DNA from: CAZVFH01 sp964626415
GTDB lineage: Bacteria; Patescibacteriota; UBA1384; XYA2-FULL-43-10; CAINNR01
NCBI GenBank assembly: GCA_964626415.1
Contig: CAZVFH010000021.1
Coordinates: 1 to 14,272 of the forward strand
Length of the DNA: 14,272 bases
Direction of reading: 5' to 3'
Shown here: positions 13,786 to 14,272 of the stretch, one piece after another
How positions within the stretch are numbered: position 1 is the stretch's first letter
Layout of the letters: each line of letters opens with the position of its first letter
Program-made: the position numbers and the translations under genes
The notes under the pieces: generated by a model
Told to the model about the DNA's origin: nothing
The model's input: the letters and a program-made list of their open reading frames with translations, nothing else
Database searches by the model: none

Positions 13786-13850
13786 TCCTGAGCGAAGTCG
13801 AAGGATCTCCGTGCCTTGTCATTTCGAGTGAAGTCGAGAAATCTCCATGA
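13782..13850. repeat. Two tandem copies of the GAAGTCGA-type dispersed repeat
   Basis: Copy 1 starts GTCATCCTGAGCGAAGTCGA at 13782; copy 2 starts GTCATTTCGAGTGAAGTCGA at 13818, a period of 36 bases. Each can pair ATCCT with AGGAT or ATTTC with GAAAT around the shared GAAGTCGA core. I recognise this text as a short repeat common in intergenic DNA of many environmental bacteria, with no agreed name or role. Confidence 0.8.
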
Positions 13851-13868
13851 CTAAATAAATATTTCACT

Positions 13869-13908
13869 AAAAAACAACCTCAATCACTGATGACTAGGTT
13901 GTTTTTTT
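13869..13908 (+). terminator. Intrinsic terminator of the rpsL-rpsG unit
   Basis: AACAACCT (13873-13880) pairs with AGGTTGTT (13896-13903) across a 15-base loop, flanked by six A upstream and a run of seven T (13902-13908) downstream. A classic Rho-independent terminator, which can also work on the minus strand because of the A-run. Confidence 0.85.
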
Positions 13909-13920
13909 AATATTTCTTTT

Positions 13921-13995
13921 TCACTTCTATACCTGCCTCGCCTGACTTCGATGAACTCAGCCGCATAGCAGGCGAGCTTCGAAGCATAGAAGTGA
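13921..13995. repeat. Nested inverted repeat downstream of the rpsG terminator
   Basis: TCACTTCTAT (13921-13930) pairs with ATAGAAGTGA (13986-13995), and inside it CTCGCCTG (13937-13944) pairs with CAGGCGAG (13969-13976). The GC-rich inner part and CTTCGA text resemble the other dispersed repeats of this window. The rest of 13909-14083 shows no gene; TATGAT at 14042-14047 could be a -10 box but no convincing -35 lies at the right distance. Confidence 0.65.
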
Positions 13996-14083
13996 CAAGT
14001 GAATCGGCAGTGAATTGGTATATTTTTTAATCACAAAGCGTTATGATGAAGTCAATGAAGTTATAAATTCACGGGAAATCAAA

Positions 14084-14221
14084 ATGCCAATATTTGAAGT
14101 CAAAGACAAAAAGTAAATAAACTTTCGCGGCAAAAAAATCCGTGACAAACGCGAACTGCTAAAAAACGGGACCTTGATCGCGAATCAGCGAGAAAAATCA
14201 AATAAAAAAATATTATGTTAA
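14084..14221 (+). pseudogene. Interrupted small ORF directly upstream of the DUF3800 gene
   Basis: ATG at 14084 reads MPIFEVKDKK and hits TAA at 14114-14116. The same frame then stays open for 34 more codons (basic, KKIRDKRELLKNG) and stops at 14219-14221, overlapping the next gene's ATG by a few bases. The opening resembles small proteins beginning with FEVKDK that I recall next to DUF3800-type genes in related genomes, but this is memory, not a search. It may be a decayed partner gene, a 10-codon peptide, or chance. Confidence 0.3.
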
Positions 14222-14272
14222 TATTTATCGATGAATCGGGAATACATAAAAAAATCGATCATTCAACTTTTG
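14215..14272 (+). CDS. DUF3800 family protein, 5' part only
   Basis: The frame opens with ATG at 14215 and reads MLIFIDESGIHKKIDHSTF before the window ends. A hydrophobic strand followed by IDESG at the very N-terminus is the hallmark of DUF3800 proteins, which have an RNase H-like fold, unknown function, and frequent occurrence in mobile or defence neighbourhoods. No Shine-Dalgarno is visible; translation may be coupled to the upstream frame, whose stop overlaps this start. Only 19 residues are available, so the family call rests on that motif. Confidence 0.65.
   Translation, partial: MLIFIDESGIHKKIDHSTF

Noticed and set aside
13547..13867. Minus-strand 106-codon frame over rpsG and its tail
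   Set aside because: Antisense to rpsG and made partly of the dispersed repeat; the start region lies in the repeat and terminator area.
13770..14083. Hidden fusA or tuf start after rpsG
   Set aside because: The stretch holds only repeats and a terminator; no GTPase N-terminal motif appears in any frame.

Overview
The window looks like a piece of chromosome from a Patescibacteria / Candidate Phyla Radiation (CPR) type bacterium; I cannot name the class. Reasons seen here: moderately AT-rich DNA; compact versions of core proteins (IF2 of 622 residues, Obg of 323 residues without a C-terminal OCT domain, RpoC of 1248 residues without the big trigger-loop insertion of proteobacteria); an S12 protein with an extra stretch of about 15 residues; a membrane-anchored LysM-CHAP cell-wall hydrolase beside translation genes; and gaps filled with hairpin repeats. 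The rpsG reading frame ends at TGA at the normal family length, so UGA is a stop and the code is not the UGA=Gly code of Gracilibacteria/SR1.

Layout. (1) 7-1875: infB (IF2), start at the window edge. (2) 1879-1967: heptad repeat hairpin, then a promoter and a LysM-CHAP protein (2067-3197, TTG start). (3) 3267-3353: interleaved inverted repeats, then obg (3379-4350) with an AT-rich terminator over its stop codon. (4) 4411-4452: perfect 42-bp palindrome. (5) 4480-4807: a complete minus-strand unit (promoter, Shine-Dalgarno, 79-codon gene, terminator) encoding an unrecognised protein. (6) 4823-5192: regulatory region of rpoB with two near-consensus promoters, the first overlapping the divergent small-gene promoter, and a 5' leader of about 225 nt able to fold. 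(7) 5193-12481: rpoB and rpoC, separated by an inverted repeat. (8) 12488-13769: own promoter, hairpin-rich leader, rpsL, repeat spacer, rpsG. (9) 13767-13908: tandem dispersed repeats and a strong terminator. (10) 13921-14272: another inverted repeat, an interrupted small ORF, and the first codons of a DUF3800 protein running off the end.

The genes serve core information processing: IF2 and Obg (initiation, ribosome assembly), RNA polymerase beta and beta', and ribosomal proteins S12 and S7. The rpoBC-rpsL-rpsG order is the familiar rpo/str cluster, but fusA and tuf do not follow and L10/L7-L12 do not precede rpoB. The least explained parts are the small gene divergent from rpoB, the rpoB leader, the palindrome after obg, and the different structured repeat found in almost every intergenic gap.
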